64,000 bases of DNA. Source: Aureimonas psammosilenae. GTDB taxonomy: Bacteria; Pseudomonadota; Alphaproteobacteria; Rhizobiales; Rhizobiaceae. The stretch lies in assembly GCF_009176975.1 (NCBI RefSeq), contig NZ_WEZG01000002.1, positions 186,001 through 250,000 of the forward strand. Reading direction: 5' to 3'. The translations under genes and the position numbers were made by a program. How positions within the stretch are numbered: the stretch's first letter is position 1; every line of letters begins with the position of its first letter. Below the pieces are notes generated by a model, which was given only the letters and a program-made list of their open reading frames with translations, was not told the origin of the DNA and made no database searches. This document shows positions 16,419 to 26,035 of this stretch, piece by piece.

Positions 16419-19323
16419 GGCGAACCGCGCCGCGTTGAGGATCGGCGGCGCGCTGGAGCCGCGAGCGCTCGATCCGGCGAAGGCTGAAGCGTGGCTCGCC
16501 GATCTCGCGAAGGGGGCGGAGGCTGAAGGATACGGCAGGCTCGCCAACTTCTGCCGCGAGGGCGCGGATCGCCATCGGCTTGGCGCGGTGCTCGACCTGT
16601 CGCCCTATCTCAACGCCGCGATGCTGCGCCGCCCGGACTGGCTGGAGCGCTTGTTCGACGAGGATGCGCAGACCCGCATCGCAGCGATCGTCGCCCATCT
16701 CGATAGCTTGCCGGAGGAGGGCGCGAGCGAGGCCGCCACCATGACGGCTTTGCGCGAAGCCAAGCTCGAAGCCTCGCTTCTGATCGCGCTTCGCGACCTC
16801 TTCGGCGCGGCCGATGCGCGGCAAACCACCGCCGATCTGTCGCGGCTGGCGGAAAGCGCGATCCGGGCGGCCTTGCGCTTCCTTCTCCGCGATCTCGTGC
16901 GGCGCGGGCAACTGGCTGTTTCTCCTGAGCGGCCAGAGGAGGGGTGCGGCCTTTTCGTGCTCGGCATGGGCAAGCTCGGCGCGGGAGAGCTGAACTATTC
17001 CAGCGATATTGATCTCGTCGTGTTCTTCGAGCCGGATGCGCCCGCGATCCTCGACAAGGACGAAAGCGTCGAGACCTTTTCGCGGCTCGTGCGCCGGCTG
17101 GTGCGGCTCCTCAACGACCGCACCGGCGACGGCTACGTGTTTCGCACCGACCTTCGCCTTCGCCCCGATCCGAGCGCCATGCCGCTCGCGATCCCCTTGC
17201 CGGCGGCGCTCAGCTATTACGAGGCGAGCGGGCGCAACTGGGAGCGCGCCGCGATGATCAAGGCGCGCTGCGTGGCGGGCGACGAAGCGGCGGCGGCGGG
17301 CTTCCTGAAGGAGATCGCGCCCTTCGTCTGGCGGCGCTATCTCGATTTCAACGCCGTGTCCGAAATCCAGTCGATGAAACAGCGGATCGACCGCCATCGC
17401 GGGCTTGGGCACGTGGCGGTGGCGGGGCACAACGTCAAGCTCGGCTCGGGCGGCATCCGCGAGGTCGAGTTCTTCGCGCAAGGGCAGCAGCTCATCGCCG
17501 GCGGACGCGCGCCAGCCCTGCGCGCGCGCCGCACGGAAGATGCGCTTGCCGCACTCGCCGAGGGCGGCTGGGTGACGGCGGAAACGCGCGACGAACTGAC
17601 GGAAGCCTATTGGTTCCTGCGCCGCGCGGAACACGCGATCCAGATGGTCGCCGACGAACAGAGCCACGAACTGCCGGAGGATGAAGCGGGGCTCTCGCGC
17701 ATCGCCGGGCTCCTCAGCTTCCGCGACCTTGCCGAATTTTCGCACGAGCTGACGCGCCGCCTTCACCTCGTGGAGGGTCATTTCGACCGCCTGTTTGCGG
17801 CCGACGGTGCGGAGCCTGCCGAACGCAAGCTTCTGGCCTTCGCGGAGAACGGCGATGTCGAAGCCTTGGCGCGGGAGCTTGGCGCTTATGGCTTCGCGCG
17901 GCCCGATGGCAGCGCCCGCATTCTCGCCGGCTGGAACGAAGGGCGGCTTCGGGCCATGCGCTCGGAAGGCGCGCGGCGGCATCTGGCCGCCATCCTGCCG
18001 GACCTCCTGCGCTCGCTCTCCGCCGCGCCGGACCCCGACGCCGCGCTTGTCGCCTTCGACGCTTTCCTGTCCGGTCTGCCGGCCGGGCTCCAGCTTTTCT
18101 CGCTTTTGTCCACCAATCGCGGCGTCCTCGATCTTTTGACCCTGATCGTCACTGCCGCGCCGAGCCTTGCCGCCACCATCGCCAACCGCCCGCATGTCTT
18201 CGACGCACTGCTCGACCCAGGCTTCTTTCGCGTCCAGCCGACGCGGGCGTTGTTGGAAGAGCGGCTCGGCGCGTTCCTGAAGGAGTCGCGCGGCTTCGAG
18301 GACCGGCTGGCGCGGTTGCGCTTGTTCGCCTCCGAACAGCGCTTTCTCGTCGGCACCCGGCTTTTGTCCGGCACTATGGTCGGCACCGACGCCGGCTTCG
18401 CCTTTTCCGAAATCGCCGACGTCACAATCGCCGAGGTGCTGGATGCGGTGTCGGCGGAACTCGCCGAGCGCCACGGCCGCGTTCCGGGCGGGCGGATCGC
18501 GCTTTTCGGCATGGGGCGTCTTGGCAGCCGCGAACTGACCGCCGGCTCCGATGTCGATCTGATCCTCTTCTACGACCATCCTGAGGAAGTGGATGAATCA
18601 AACGGCGAAAAACCAATGCCGGTCGCGGCTTACCATGCCCGGCTGACGCAGCGCCTTATCGCCGCGCTGACCGCGCCGATGGGCGAGGGGGTGCTCTACG
18701 AGGTGGATTTCCGCCTGCGGCCTTCCGGCAACAAGGGACCGCTCGCCACCCATCTGGACGCCTTCCGCCGTTATCAGGCCGGCGAAGCGCGCACATGGGA
18801 GCGCATGGCGTTGACGCGCTCGCGCCAGATCGCCGGGGATCGCACTTTCGGAAAGGAGGTGGAGGGGGTGATCCGCGAGGTTCTCGCTTGTCATCGCGAG
18901 GACGCGGCGACGGCCACGGATGTCGCGGCGATGCGGGCGCTGATCGAACGCGAAAAGCCGGCGCGTGGGCCGCTCGATCTGAAGCTTCGGCCGGGCGGGC
19001 TGATCGATCTGGAATTTCTGGCGCAATGGGCGCTGATGACGGGCCGCGCCGAACCCGATCTGATCGGCCGCCCGACGGCCGAGGTGCTGGACGGCGCGGG
19101 GCTTGCCGATCTCGGCCATGCCATGCGGCGCTTCACGGATGTGATCCAGGTCCTGCGGCTCGGACCGGACGGCGTCTTCGACTTCCCCGGCCTGCCGAAC
19201 CGGCTGGCGGCGCTTCTGGCCGAAACCTTGCAGGCGCCGGACGCCGTGGATGCGGAAAGGCGGATCGAGGCGACGGCGGGCGCGGTGCGGAGCGATTTCC
19301 GCGACCTCCTGCCCGCGCCTTGA
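16381..19323 (+). CDS. glnE: Bifunctional glutamine synthetase adenylyltransferase/deadenylase
   Basis: 980 residues from the ATG at 16381. Two nucleotidyltransferase domains are evident. The first is near residue 195 (GMGKLGAGELNYSSDIDLVV); the second is near 710 (GMGRLGSRELTAGSDVDLIL). Each has the paired aspartates of the catalytic site and is followed by a helical domain. GlnE adenylylates and deadenylylates glutamine synthetase under control of PII and glutamine, shutting down or restoring ammonium assimilation. It overlaps the sensor kinase upstream and converges on the PleC-like gene with only 6 bp between stops. Confidence 0.97.
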   Translation: MKVSQARDPSQPEANRAALRIGGALEPRALDPAKAEAWLADLAKGAEAEGYGRLANFCREGADRHRLGAVLDLSPYLNAAMLRRPDWLERLFDEDAQTRIAAIVAHLDSLPEEGASEAATMTALREAKLEASLLIALRDLFGAADARQTTADLSRLAESAIRAALRFLLRDLVRRGQLAVSPERPEEGCGLFVLGMGKLGAGELNYSSDIDLVVFFEPDAPAILDKDESVETFSRLVRRLVRLLNDRTGDGYVFRTDLRLRPDPSAMPLAIPLPAALSYYEASGRNWERAAMIKARCVAGDEAAAAGFLKEIAPFVWRRYLDFNAVSEIQSMKQRIDRHRGLGHVAVAGHNVKLGSGGIREVEFFAQGQQLIAGGRAPALRARRTEDALAALAEGGWVTAETRDELTEAYWFLRRAEHAIQMVADEQSHELPEDEAGLSRIAGLLSFRDLAEFSHELTRRLHLVEGHFDRLFAADGAEPAERKLLAFAENGDVEALARELGAYGFARPDGSARILAGWNEGRLRAMRSEGARRHLAAILPDLLRSLSAAPDPDAALVAFDAFLSGLPAGLQLFSLLSTNRGVLDLLTLIVTAAPSLAATIANRPHVFDALLDPGFFRVQPTRALLEERLGAFLKESRGFEDRLARLRLFASEQRFLVGTRLLSGTMVGTDAGFAFSEIADVTIAEVLDAVSAELAERHGRVPGGRIALFGMGRLGSRELTAGSDVDLILFYDHPEEVDESNGEKPMPVAAYHARLTQRLIAALTAPMGEGVLYEVDFRLRPSGNKGPLATHLDAFRRYQAGEARTWERMALTRSRQIAGDRTFGKEVEGVIREVLACHREDAATATDVAAMRALIEREKPARGPLDLKLRPGGLIDLEFLAQWALMTGRAEPDLIGRPTAEVLDGAGLADLGHAMRRFTDVIQVLRLGPDGVFDFPGLPNRLAALLAETLQAPDAVDAERRIEATAGAVRSDFRDLLPAP

Positions 19324-19329
19324 GGAAGC

Positions 19330-21735
19330 TCAGGCCGCGATGGCCGGCACCATCGAGGGCGGCACGAGCGGCATCCTGATCGACACCACCGTGCCGTGGC
19401 CGGCCTGCGAGACGATGCGGATCGAGCCGCCGTGAAGCTCGATCAGGGAGCGCGCGATGGCAAGACCGAGGCCCGTTCCCTTGTTGGTGCGGGTCAACTC
19501 GTTCTCGACCTGCTCGAAGGGCTTGCCGAGATTTTTCAGCGCGTTGCGCGAGATGCCGATGCCGCTGTCGGCGATGGAAACGAAGGCGTGGCCGTCGACA
19601 TTGCGCGCCCTCAGCTTCACGCTGCCGCCCGCATGGGTGAACTTCACCGCATTGGCGAGGAGGTTGAGGAGGATCTGCTTGGTGGCGCGGCGATCCGCCA
19701 GAAGGCGCACGTCGCCCTCGGTGTGCGTTTCGAAGCGGATCGACTTCTTGGCGGCCTGCATCTCAACGATCTTGCGCGCTTCGCCGACGATCTCGTTGAG
19801 GTCCATCGGCTCGGGCGACAGCATCAGGCGGCCGGCCTCGATCTTCGACATATCGAGAATGTCGTTGATGAGCTTCAGGAGGTAGTGCCCGCTTTCGTTG
19901 ATGTCGGAGGCGTATTCCACATACTTGTCGCAGCCGATCGGGCCGAAGGTTCCCTCGCGCATGATTTCCGAGAAGCCGATGATGGCGTTCAGCGGCGTGC
20001 GCAGCTCGTGGCTCATATTGGCGAGGAAGGTCGTCTTGGCGCGGCTCGCGCCCTCGGCGCGCTCCTTTTCCACGATGTAGCTGGCGTTGAGGATCTCGAG
20101 TTCCTTGGCCTTGGCTTCGGCGTCGGAGCGGGCGTTGGACAGGGCGTTGATCGTCGCGATCAGGCGCTGCTCGGAGGTCGACAGGCGCTCCTGATGGAGC
20201 TTCAACTGCGTCACATCCGTGCCGATGGAGACATAGCCGCCGTCGGACGTGTTGCGCTCGGAAATCTGGAGCCAGCGTCCGTCGGCGAGCATCGCCTCGA
20301 CCACGCTTTCGCCGGTGACGGAATCGGTGCTGGTGATGGGGCGCATGCCGATCGGCCGGCGGGCCGTCGCCATCACGTCCTCGTAGCGCGCGCCGGGCGC
20401 GACATCGGCGACGCCGAGGCCGAAGACGTTCTGGTATTTCTGGTTGCAAAGCACCAGACGATGGGAGGCGTCCCAGAGAACGAAGCTTTCCGAGATGTTC
20501 TCAACGGCGTTCTTCAGCCGTGTATTGGCCTCGTCGGTGCGCTTGGCGAGTGCGTGCTGTTCGGTAACGTCGACGGCGACGCCGATGAGGTGGATCTCGT
20601 TCTCGGCGTTGCGCGTCACCTCGGCTCTGGCGCGCAGCCAGATATAAGCGCCGTCCGAGCGGCGCATGCGGAAGGTGCGGTCGAGATGCTTGACCTTGCC
20701 AGCCGCCACCACGCGCGCCACGGCGAAAAGGTCGCCGTCTTCCGGGTGCATCAGCGCCGACACGTCGCCAAAGGACAACATGCCGTTCTCGCTCTGCATG
20801 CCGAGGATCTCGTGCATGGAGCGCGACCAGAACATGCGGCCCCGCGCCAGATCCCAGTCCCACAGGCCGCAGCGGCCGCGCGACAGGGCCGTCTCGACGC
20901 GGCGATGCGTTTCGCTAAGCTCCACATCCACGAGGCGGGCGCGCATCGACTGGCAGAAATAAGCGTAGAGGATGACGAGCATGATGAGGCTCGTCATGAC
21001 GTAGAGCGTGACGCAGACCGACACGAGACGCCGCCAGCCGGCGAAAAGCTCCGTCTTCGGCTGCACCAGAAGGATCGATCCGAGCTCGTTCTGGAGGCGG
21101 GCGGTGGAGACCATCACCTGATCGTCGGCGAAGTCCGTTTCCAGAACGCCGGCGCGCTCTCCGAACATCAGAAGCGGCTGGATGCCGGCGAAGAGGTTCT
21201 CGATCTCGCGGCCGATCAGATCGTCATGGCCGGGCGTCGCGGCGATCACGAGGCCGGAAGCGTCGGTGATCAGGGCGAAGCGCCCATGCACCATCAGTTC
21301 GTCCGGCAGGGCGCTGGTGACGAGGGCGCTCGCCTGCGCGGCCGGCTCCAGCCCTTGGGCGGCCGGCTCGGAGTTCTGCTCGGCCCTGACGAGGCTCGCG
21401 CCGATCTTCAAATCCTGCAGCGCGTCCTCGCGGGTGACGCGGCGCTGCTCGGCGAGGATCAGCGCCGACGCGACGCCTAAGACCGACAGGAAGACGATCA
21501 GGAAAACCGGCGTCGCGCGCCGCAGGAAGGGCTCGGAGATGGCGGACGGAAGACCGAACTGGCGTGTGAAGCGCAGTCGAGCAACGACGGCGGCACGTAT
21601 TCCCGATAGCCCGTGGAAGCGTGGCAAACGCTTCCCACCGGCCGGTACGCATGAAGCGTCCGCACCCATCCGCACCGCTCTAAGTTGTTGATCCTCGTAT
21701 CGATTCAGAACGCCGCACATCCGAATCGACGCCAA
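19330..21735 (-). CDS. pleC: PAS-domain membrane sensor histidine kinase, PleC/PdhS-like
   Basis: 801 residues if the most distal ATG is used; internal starts within the first 70 residues are possible because the region before TM1 (75-95) looks unstructured. A periplasmic domain lies between TM1 and TM2 (about 235-260). Two PAS-like domains follow (about 290-400 and 410-510), then a short coiled coil, phospho-acceptor His near 573 in ANMSHELRTPLNAIIGFSEI, and an ATPase domain with GTGLGLAIAR. This H-box variety is typical of the DivJ/PleC/PdhS kinases that act on DivK. A PleC gene next to glnE is also what I recall for Sinorhizobium. Cell-cycle function is therefore likely but inferred. Confidence 0.75.
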   Translation of the reverse strand: MASIRMCGVLNRYEDQQLRAVRMGADASCVPAGGKRLPRFHGLSGIRAAVVARLRFTRQFGLPSAISEPFLRRATPVFLIVFLSVLGVASALILAEQRRVTREDALQDLKIGASLVRAEQNSEPAAQGLEPAAQASALVTSALPDELMVHGRFALITDASGLVIAATPGHDDLIGREIENLFAGIQPLLMFGERAGVLETDFADDQVMVSTARLQNELGSILLVQPKTELFAGWRRLVSVCVTLYVMTSLIMLVILYAYFCQSMRARLVDVELSETHRRVETALSRGRCGLWDWDLARGRMFWSRSMHEILGMQSENGMLSFGDVSALMHPEDGDLFAVARVVAAGKVKHLDRTFRMRRSDGAYIWLRARAEVTRNAENEIHLIGVAVDVTEQHALAKRTDEANTRLKNAVENISESFVLWDASHRLVLCNQKYQNVFGLGVADVAPGARYEDVMATARRPIGMRPITSTDSVTGESVVEAMLADGRWLQISERNTSDGGYVSIGTDVTQLKLHQERLSTSEQRLIATINALSNARSDAEAKAKELEILNASYIVEKERAEGASRAKTTFLANMSHELRTPLNAIIGFSEIMREGTFGPIGCDKYVEYASDINESGHYLLKLINDILDMSKIEAGRLMLSPEPMDLNEIVGEARKIVEMQAAKKSIRFETHTEGDVRLLADRRATKQILLNLLANAVKFTHAGGSVKLRARNVDGHAFVSIADSGIGISRNALKNLGKPFEQVENELTRTNKGTGLGLAIARSLIELHGGSIRIVSQAGHGTVVSIRMPLVPPSMVPAIAA

Positions 21736-21804
21736 TCAATCAGACCCGAATCGCCTTGTCCATAGCTTGACGAGCGGTGAATTTTTGGCCTGTGGCGGAG
21801 TCAA

Positions 21805-24453
21805 TCAGCGTAGCGATCTATCCACAATATCCCGGAGGTCGGCCGACAGGTCCCCCTTGGCGGCAAGTTCCTCAAGCGCCTCATGGGCTTGCCCGCGGCG
21901 GTTCGTTTCGAAGCAGCGCCAGGACCGGAACGCGGTGGCGATGCGCGCCGAAATCTGCGGATTCAGACGGTCGAGCGAGTGAATCATTTCTGCAACAAAG
22001 CGATAGCCCGCCCCATCGGCGCGGTTGAAGGCGATCTGATTGCCGGCCGCGAACGAGCCGAGAAGCGCGCGGGCGCGGTTCGGGTTGGACAAGCGGAACT
22101 GGGGATGCGTGCTGAGCGCGCGCACCGTTTCCAGCGCGTCTTCGCTTGGGCTCGTCGCCTGGATCGCGAACCATTTGTCGATCACGAGATCGTTCGCCTG
22201 GAAGCGCGTGTGGAAGTCGTCGAGCGCCGCCTCCGCGGCCGGGGAACCGGGGAAGCGATGCGTGAGGATGCCGAGCGCGGCGAGGCGGTCGGTCATGTTC
22301 GTGGCGCCGGAATATTGGCTTGCTGCCGGCTCCGGATCGCCGCTCGCCGCCGAGCGGTAGTCGAGAAGGACGTTGGCGAGCGCGCGTCGTCCGGCGCTCG
22401 CTGCGTCCGGCGAGAAGGGGCCTTCACCGGCGAGATCGCGAGCCAAAGCTTCGAAGGCGCGCATGCCTCGTCCGCCGACTTGCATGAGGATCGCTTCGCG
22501 GGCGCGGTGGATGGCGAGGGGATCGACATCCATGCCGATCAGCCGCGCGACGTCGGATTCGCTCGGCAAGCTCAGCATCTGCGCGCGGAAGGCGGCGTCG
22601 AGCGCCTCATTCGTCGCCGATGACACCAGGGCGTCGGCGACGGCCGGATCGAGCGTGGGTTCCTCGCCGCGACGCACCCTGGCCGTGGCGTCCACCAGCG
22701 CTTCGCCGAGAATGTCGGACAGCGCGCGCCAGCGGTTGAACTCGTTGGGGTCGAGCCGCGCGAGCGTCAGCCGGTCGGCGGGGGTGAGGTCGTCTTTCAG
22801 CGTCACCGGCGCGGAGAAATCGCGCAAGATCGACAGGGTGGGGCGCTCCGACAGGCCGGAGAAGGTGACGCTTTCCGCCGCTTCGCGAAGGTGGATCACG
22901 TCGCCGTCGACGCTGGCTCCCCCTTCCACCCTGGCAATCATGTCCTGCCCGTTGGAGCCGACGAGGCCGAAGCGGATCGGCATATGCACCGGCTCCGTCG
23001 GCGTTCCGGCCGAGCCTTGCGCGAGCACCTGCGACAAACGCAGCGTCAAGCGACCGGCGCTCGCGTCGAAGTCCTGCGTGACGGTCAGCACCGGCGTTCC
23101 GGCTTGGTTGTACCAGCGGGCGAAGCGCGACAGGTCGCGGCCGGACGCTTCCTCGAAGCAGCGCACGAAGTCCTCGATGGTCGCCGCTTCGCCGTCATGG
23201 CGCTCGAAATAAAGGTCCATGCCGGCGCGGAAATCGCCCTTGCCGAGAATGGTCTCGATCATCCGCACGAGCTCGGCGCCCTTGTCGTAGACGGTGGAGG
23301 TGTAGAAGTTCGAGATCTCGCGATATTCGCGCGGTCGGACGGGATGCTGCAGCGGCCCCTGGTCCTCCGGGAACTGATGGGCCTTCAGGCCGCGCACGGA
23401 AGCGATGCGCTTCACCGGCGCGGAGCGCTCGTCGGCGGTGAATTCCTGGTCGCGGAAGACGGTCAGCCCTTCCTTCAAGCAAAGCTGGAACCAATCGCGG
23501 CAAGTGATCCTGTTGCCTGTCCAATTGTGGAAATATTCGTGCGCGATCACCGTCTCGACGCCGGCATAATCGCTGTCGGTCGCGGTTTCGGGGTCGAGCA
23601 GCACGTATTTGTGGTTGAAGATGTTGAGACCCTTGTTCTCCATCGCCCCCATGTTGAAGTCGGAGATCGCGACGATGTTGAAGACGTCGAGGTCGTATTC
23701 GCGCCCGAAGCGGCGTTCGTCCCAGATCATGGAGCGCTTCAAGGCATCCATGGCGTAGGTCGCGCCATTCGCGCGGCCCTTTTCCGTATAGATGCCGAGC
23801 GTCACGTCGCGGCCGCTCTGGGTCCGGAACCGGTCCTGGAGGAGATCGAGATCGCCGCCCACAAGGGCGAAAAGGTAGGACGGTTTCGGGAAGGGGTCGT
23901 CCCACACGGCGTAATGGCGGCCTTCGCCCAAGTCGCCGGTTTCGGTCAGGTTGCCGTTCGACAGGAGCACCGGCACGGACTGCTTGTCGGCTTCGATGCG
24001 CACGCGGTAGGTCGCGAGCACGTCCGGCCGGTCGAGGAAGTAGGTGATACGTCGAAAGCCCTCGGCCTCGCACTGGGTGCACCAGACGCCGTTGGAACTG
24101 TAGAGGCCCATCAGCTTGGAGTTCGCGGCCGGGTCGAGCACCGTGTCGATCCGCAGCCGGAAGGTGCCGTTGGCGGGAAGGTCGCGAAGCGTCAGGCCGT
24201 TCTCGTCCACCGTCACGGTATGTGAGGCAACCTCCGTTTCGTTCACCGCGATGCGCTTCGGGCTGATCTCGTCGCCCGACAGGCGCAAAGGCTCGGCCGC
24301 GTCGATGCCGGCACGGCGCTCGAGTTCCGTGGTGGTTTCCACCTCCGTCCGGTCCGGAAACAGGCGGAAGACCATATCGACGCCACGCACCTCGAACGGG
24401 GTCGGCCGATAGTTCTCGATACGGATGGTCTGATTGTTGTCGGTGCGCTGCAT
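21805..24453 (-). CDS. pepN: Aminopeptidase N (M1 metallopeptidase)
   Basis: 882 residues from the ATG at 24453; another ATG 9 codons upstream is possible. The zinc site HEYFHNW with the downstream Glu in CLKEGLTVFRDQEF, and the substrate-recognition motif GAMENKGLNIFN, are intact near residues 255-330. The long C-terminal helical region is complete. It is a cytoplasmic exopeptidase of peptide turnover. It lies upstream of pleC on the same strand with a 69-bp gap and is divergent from the EamA transporter gene. Confidence 0.96.
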   Translation of the reverse strand: MQRTDNNQTIRIENYRPTPFEVRGVDMVFRLFPDRTEVETTTELERRAGIDAAEPLRLSGDEISPKRIAVNETEVASHTVTVDENGLTLRDLPANGTFRLRIDTVLDPAANSKLMGLYSSNGVWCTQCEAEGFRRITYFLDRPDVLATYRVRIEADKQSVPVLLSNGNLTETGDLGEGRHYAVWDDPFPKPSYLFALVGGDLDLLQDRFRTQSGRDVTLGIYTEKGRANGATYAMDALKRSMIWDERRFGREYDLDVFNIVAISDFNMGAMENKGLNIFNHKYVLLDPETATDSDYAGVETVIAHEYFHNWTGNRITCRDWFQLCLKEGLTVFRDQEFTADERSAPVKRIASVRGLKAHQFPEDQGPLQHPVRPREYREISNFYTSTVYDKGAELVRMIETILGKGDFRAGMDLYFERHDGEAATIEDFVRCFEEASGRDLSRFARWYNQAGTPVLTVTQDFDASAGRLTLRLSQVLAQGSAGTPTEPVHMPIRFGLVGSNGQDMIARVEGGASVDGDVIHLREAAESVTFSGLSERPTLSILRDFSAPVTLKDDLTPADRLTLARLDPNEFNRWRALSDILGEALVDATARVRRGEEPTLDPAVADALVSSATNEALDAAFRAQMLSLPSESDVARLIGMDVDPLAIHRAREAILMQVGGRGMRAFEALARDLAGEGPFSPDAASAGRRALANVLLDYRSAASGDPEPAASQYSGATNMTDRLAALGILTHRFPGSPAAEAALDDFHTRFQANDLVIDKWFAIQATSPSEDALETVRALSTHPQFRLSNPNRARALLGSFAAGNQIAFNRADGAGYRFVAEMIHSLDRLNPQISARIATAFRSWRCFETNRRGQAHEALEELAAKGDLSADLRDIVDRSLR

Positions 24454-24650
24454 GGGAATGATCCGGATTTTCCGGGTCATCGATAGACCCCTCGGCGCGC
24501 TTTGCCAAACGGTGCGGGTTTCGCTTGCGCCCCGGAACGTGCCCGCCTATCGACGGCGTGGCGGCCGGCGAGCGTTTGAAGCATGCCGCGCCGTTCCCTC
24601 GGCCCCGGTGTTCGTGCGCATCGGCTCAGTCGTGCAGGAAAGGCATTTCC

Positions 24651-25604
24651 ATGGCTGTCTCGTCGGCCGGGTCGGAACGCGTCGCCGATCCCATCCGTGG
24701 CATCTCGCTGAAGATCGTTTCGGTGATGGTGTTCGTCTGCATGCAGACGTCGCTGAAGCTCGGCGGCGAGGGTATTCCGGCGGGCGAGCTGGTGTTCTTC
24801 CGTTCCTTCTTCGCGCTTGTTCCGGTGCTCGCCTATCTCTGGTGGCTCGGAGACCTTCGCACGGCGCTGAAGACCGACGATCTCGTCGGGCATGTATGGA
24901 GGGGCGTGATCGGGGTGACTTCCATGTCGCTCGGCTTCTTCGCGCTGACGCGGCTCGCTTATCCCGAATGGATTTCCATCTCCTACGCCTCGCCGCTTCT
25001 CACGGTGGTGTTCGCGGCCCTGTTCCTGAAGGAGCAGGTCAGGCTTTTTCGCTGGATCGCGGTGCTCGTCGGGCTCATCGGCATCGTGATCGTCACCGCC
25101 CCGACGCTGACGCTTTTTTCGGAAGGGATGGACCGGGTTCAGGGCATCGGCATCCTCGCCTCGCTGGCCGCCGCCGCGGTGGCGGCGGTGGCGATGATCC
25201 AGATCCGGCGGCTGGTGCGGAAGGAAAAGACGGCCACCATCGTCGTCTATTTCACGCTGACCTCGAGTGCGCTTTCTCTCCTGACATTGCCGTTCGGCTG
25301 GGTAGTGCCGAGCCCGCAGCAGTGCGCCTTTCTCGTTTTCGCCGGACTGTGCGGGGGCGTCGGTCAGCTTCTCCTGACGGCCTGCTACCGCCATGCCGAT
25401 GCTTCCACCATCGCGCCCTTCGAATACACGTCCCTGCTTCTGGCCGTCGCCATCGGCGCCTTTCTGTTCGACGAGATCGTGCTGCCGACGACGCTTCTGG
25501 GCGGGTTCGTGGTGGTGATGGCCGGCATCTACATCATCTTCCGCGAACACCAGCTCGGCATCCAGCGCCGCAAGGCGCGCAGGGTTTCGCCGCCGGGAGG
25601 ATAG
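24651..25604 (+). CDS. EamA/DMT-family inner-membrane transporter
   Basis: 317 residues from the ATG at 24651 (aggaaagg upstream). About ten transmembrane helices are arranged as two EamA repeats (about 15-150 and 165-300), with motifs such as AYPEWISISYASPLLTVVFA and HADASTIAPFEYTSLLLAVA. The family exports amino acids or other metabolites; the substrate cannot be read from the sequence. A GNAT gene follows after 10 bp and is probably co-transcribed. Confidence 0.9.
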   Translation: MAVSSAGSERVADPIRGISLKIVSVMVFVCMQTSLKLGGEGIPAGELVFFRSFFALVPVLAYLWWLGDLRTALKTDDLVGHVWRGVIGVTSMSLGFFALTRLAYPEWISISYASPLLTVVFAALFLKEQVRLFRWIAVLVGLIGIVIVTAPTLTLFSEGMDRVQGIGILASLAAAAVAAVAMIQIRRLVRKEKTATIVVYFTLTSSALSLLTLPFGWVVPSPQQCAFLVFAGLCGGVGQLLLTACYRHADASTIAPFEYTSLLLAVAIGAFLFDEIVLPTTLLGGFVVVMAGIYIIFREHQLGIQRRKARRVSPPGG

Positions 25605-25614
25605 GAGCCGCCAC

Positions 25615-26031
25615 ATGCAGATGGAAGTTTCGGAGGAGGCTTCGCAAGCCGATCTCGACCGCGTTCTGGAAGGGCTCACCGCTTTCAACGCAGGCGAAGT
25701 CGGGCCGCCGAACCGGCGCGCGCTTTCCGTTCTCCTGCGGCCCGAAACGGGCGGACCCGTGATCGGCGGGCTCGTCGGCTATACCGCCTGGAACTGGCTC
25801 TTCACCGGCAATCTCTGGCTGTCGGAGGAGTTGCGCGGGCAGGGCCTCGCCGGTCGGCTTCTCGGCGCGGCGGAGGAGGAGGCACGCCGGCGGGGCTGCC
25901 ATTCGGCGTGGATCGACACGTTCAACCCCGTCGCCAAACGGGCCTACGAGGCGGCGGGCTACGCGGTCTTCGGCAGCCTGCCGCGTTTCGTCGGGGACAG
26001 GACGCGCTTCTTCCTGTCCAAGAGCCTTTGA
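25615..26031 (+). CDS. GNAT-family N-acetyltransferase
   Basis: 138 residues. The acetyl-CoA binding segment LSEELRGQGLAGRLLGAAEE and the following strand/helix (GCHSAWIDTFNPVAKRAYEA) are typical of the GNAT fold. The acceptor substrate is unknown. It starts 10 bp after the EamA transporter gene and ends 4 bp before the stop of the convergent bestrophin gene, leaving no room for a separate terminator. Confidence 0.85.
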   Translation: MQMEVSEEASQADLDRVLEGLTAFNAGEVGPPNRRALSVLLRPETGGPVIGGLVGYTAWNWLFTGNLWLSEELRGQGLAGRLLGAAEEEARRRGCHSAWIDTFNPVAKRAYEAAGYAVFGSLPRFVGDRTRFFLSKSL

Positions 26032-26035
26032 CGGC

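Noticed and set aside
16348-18579. Minus-strand frame of 743 codons opposite glnE
   Set aside because: Same reason: low-complexity Arg/Ala/Glu product, while the plus strand encodes both GlnE catalytic domains.
19396-21480. Plus-strand frame of 694 codons opposite the PleC-like kinase
   Set aside because: No ribosome-binding site or domain pattern; rich in Gly/Arg/Asp/Ala as expected for a shadow.
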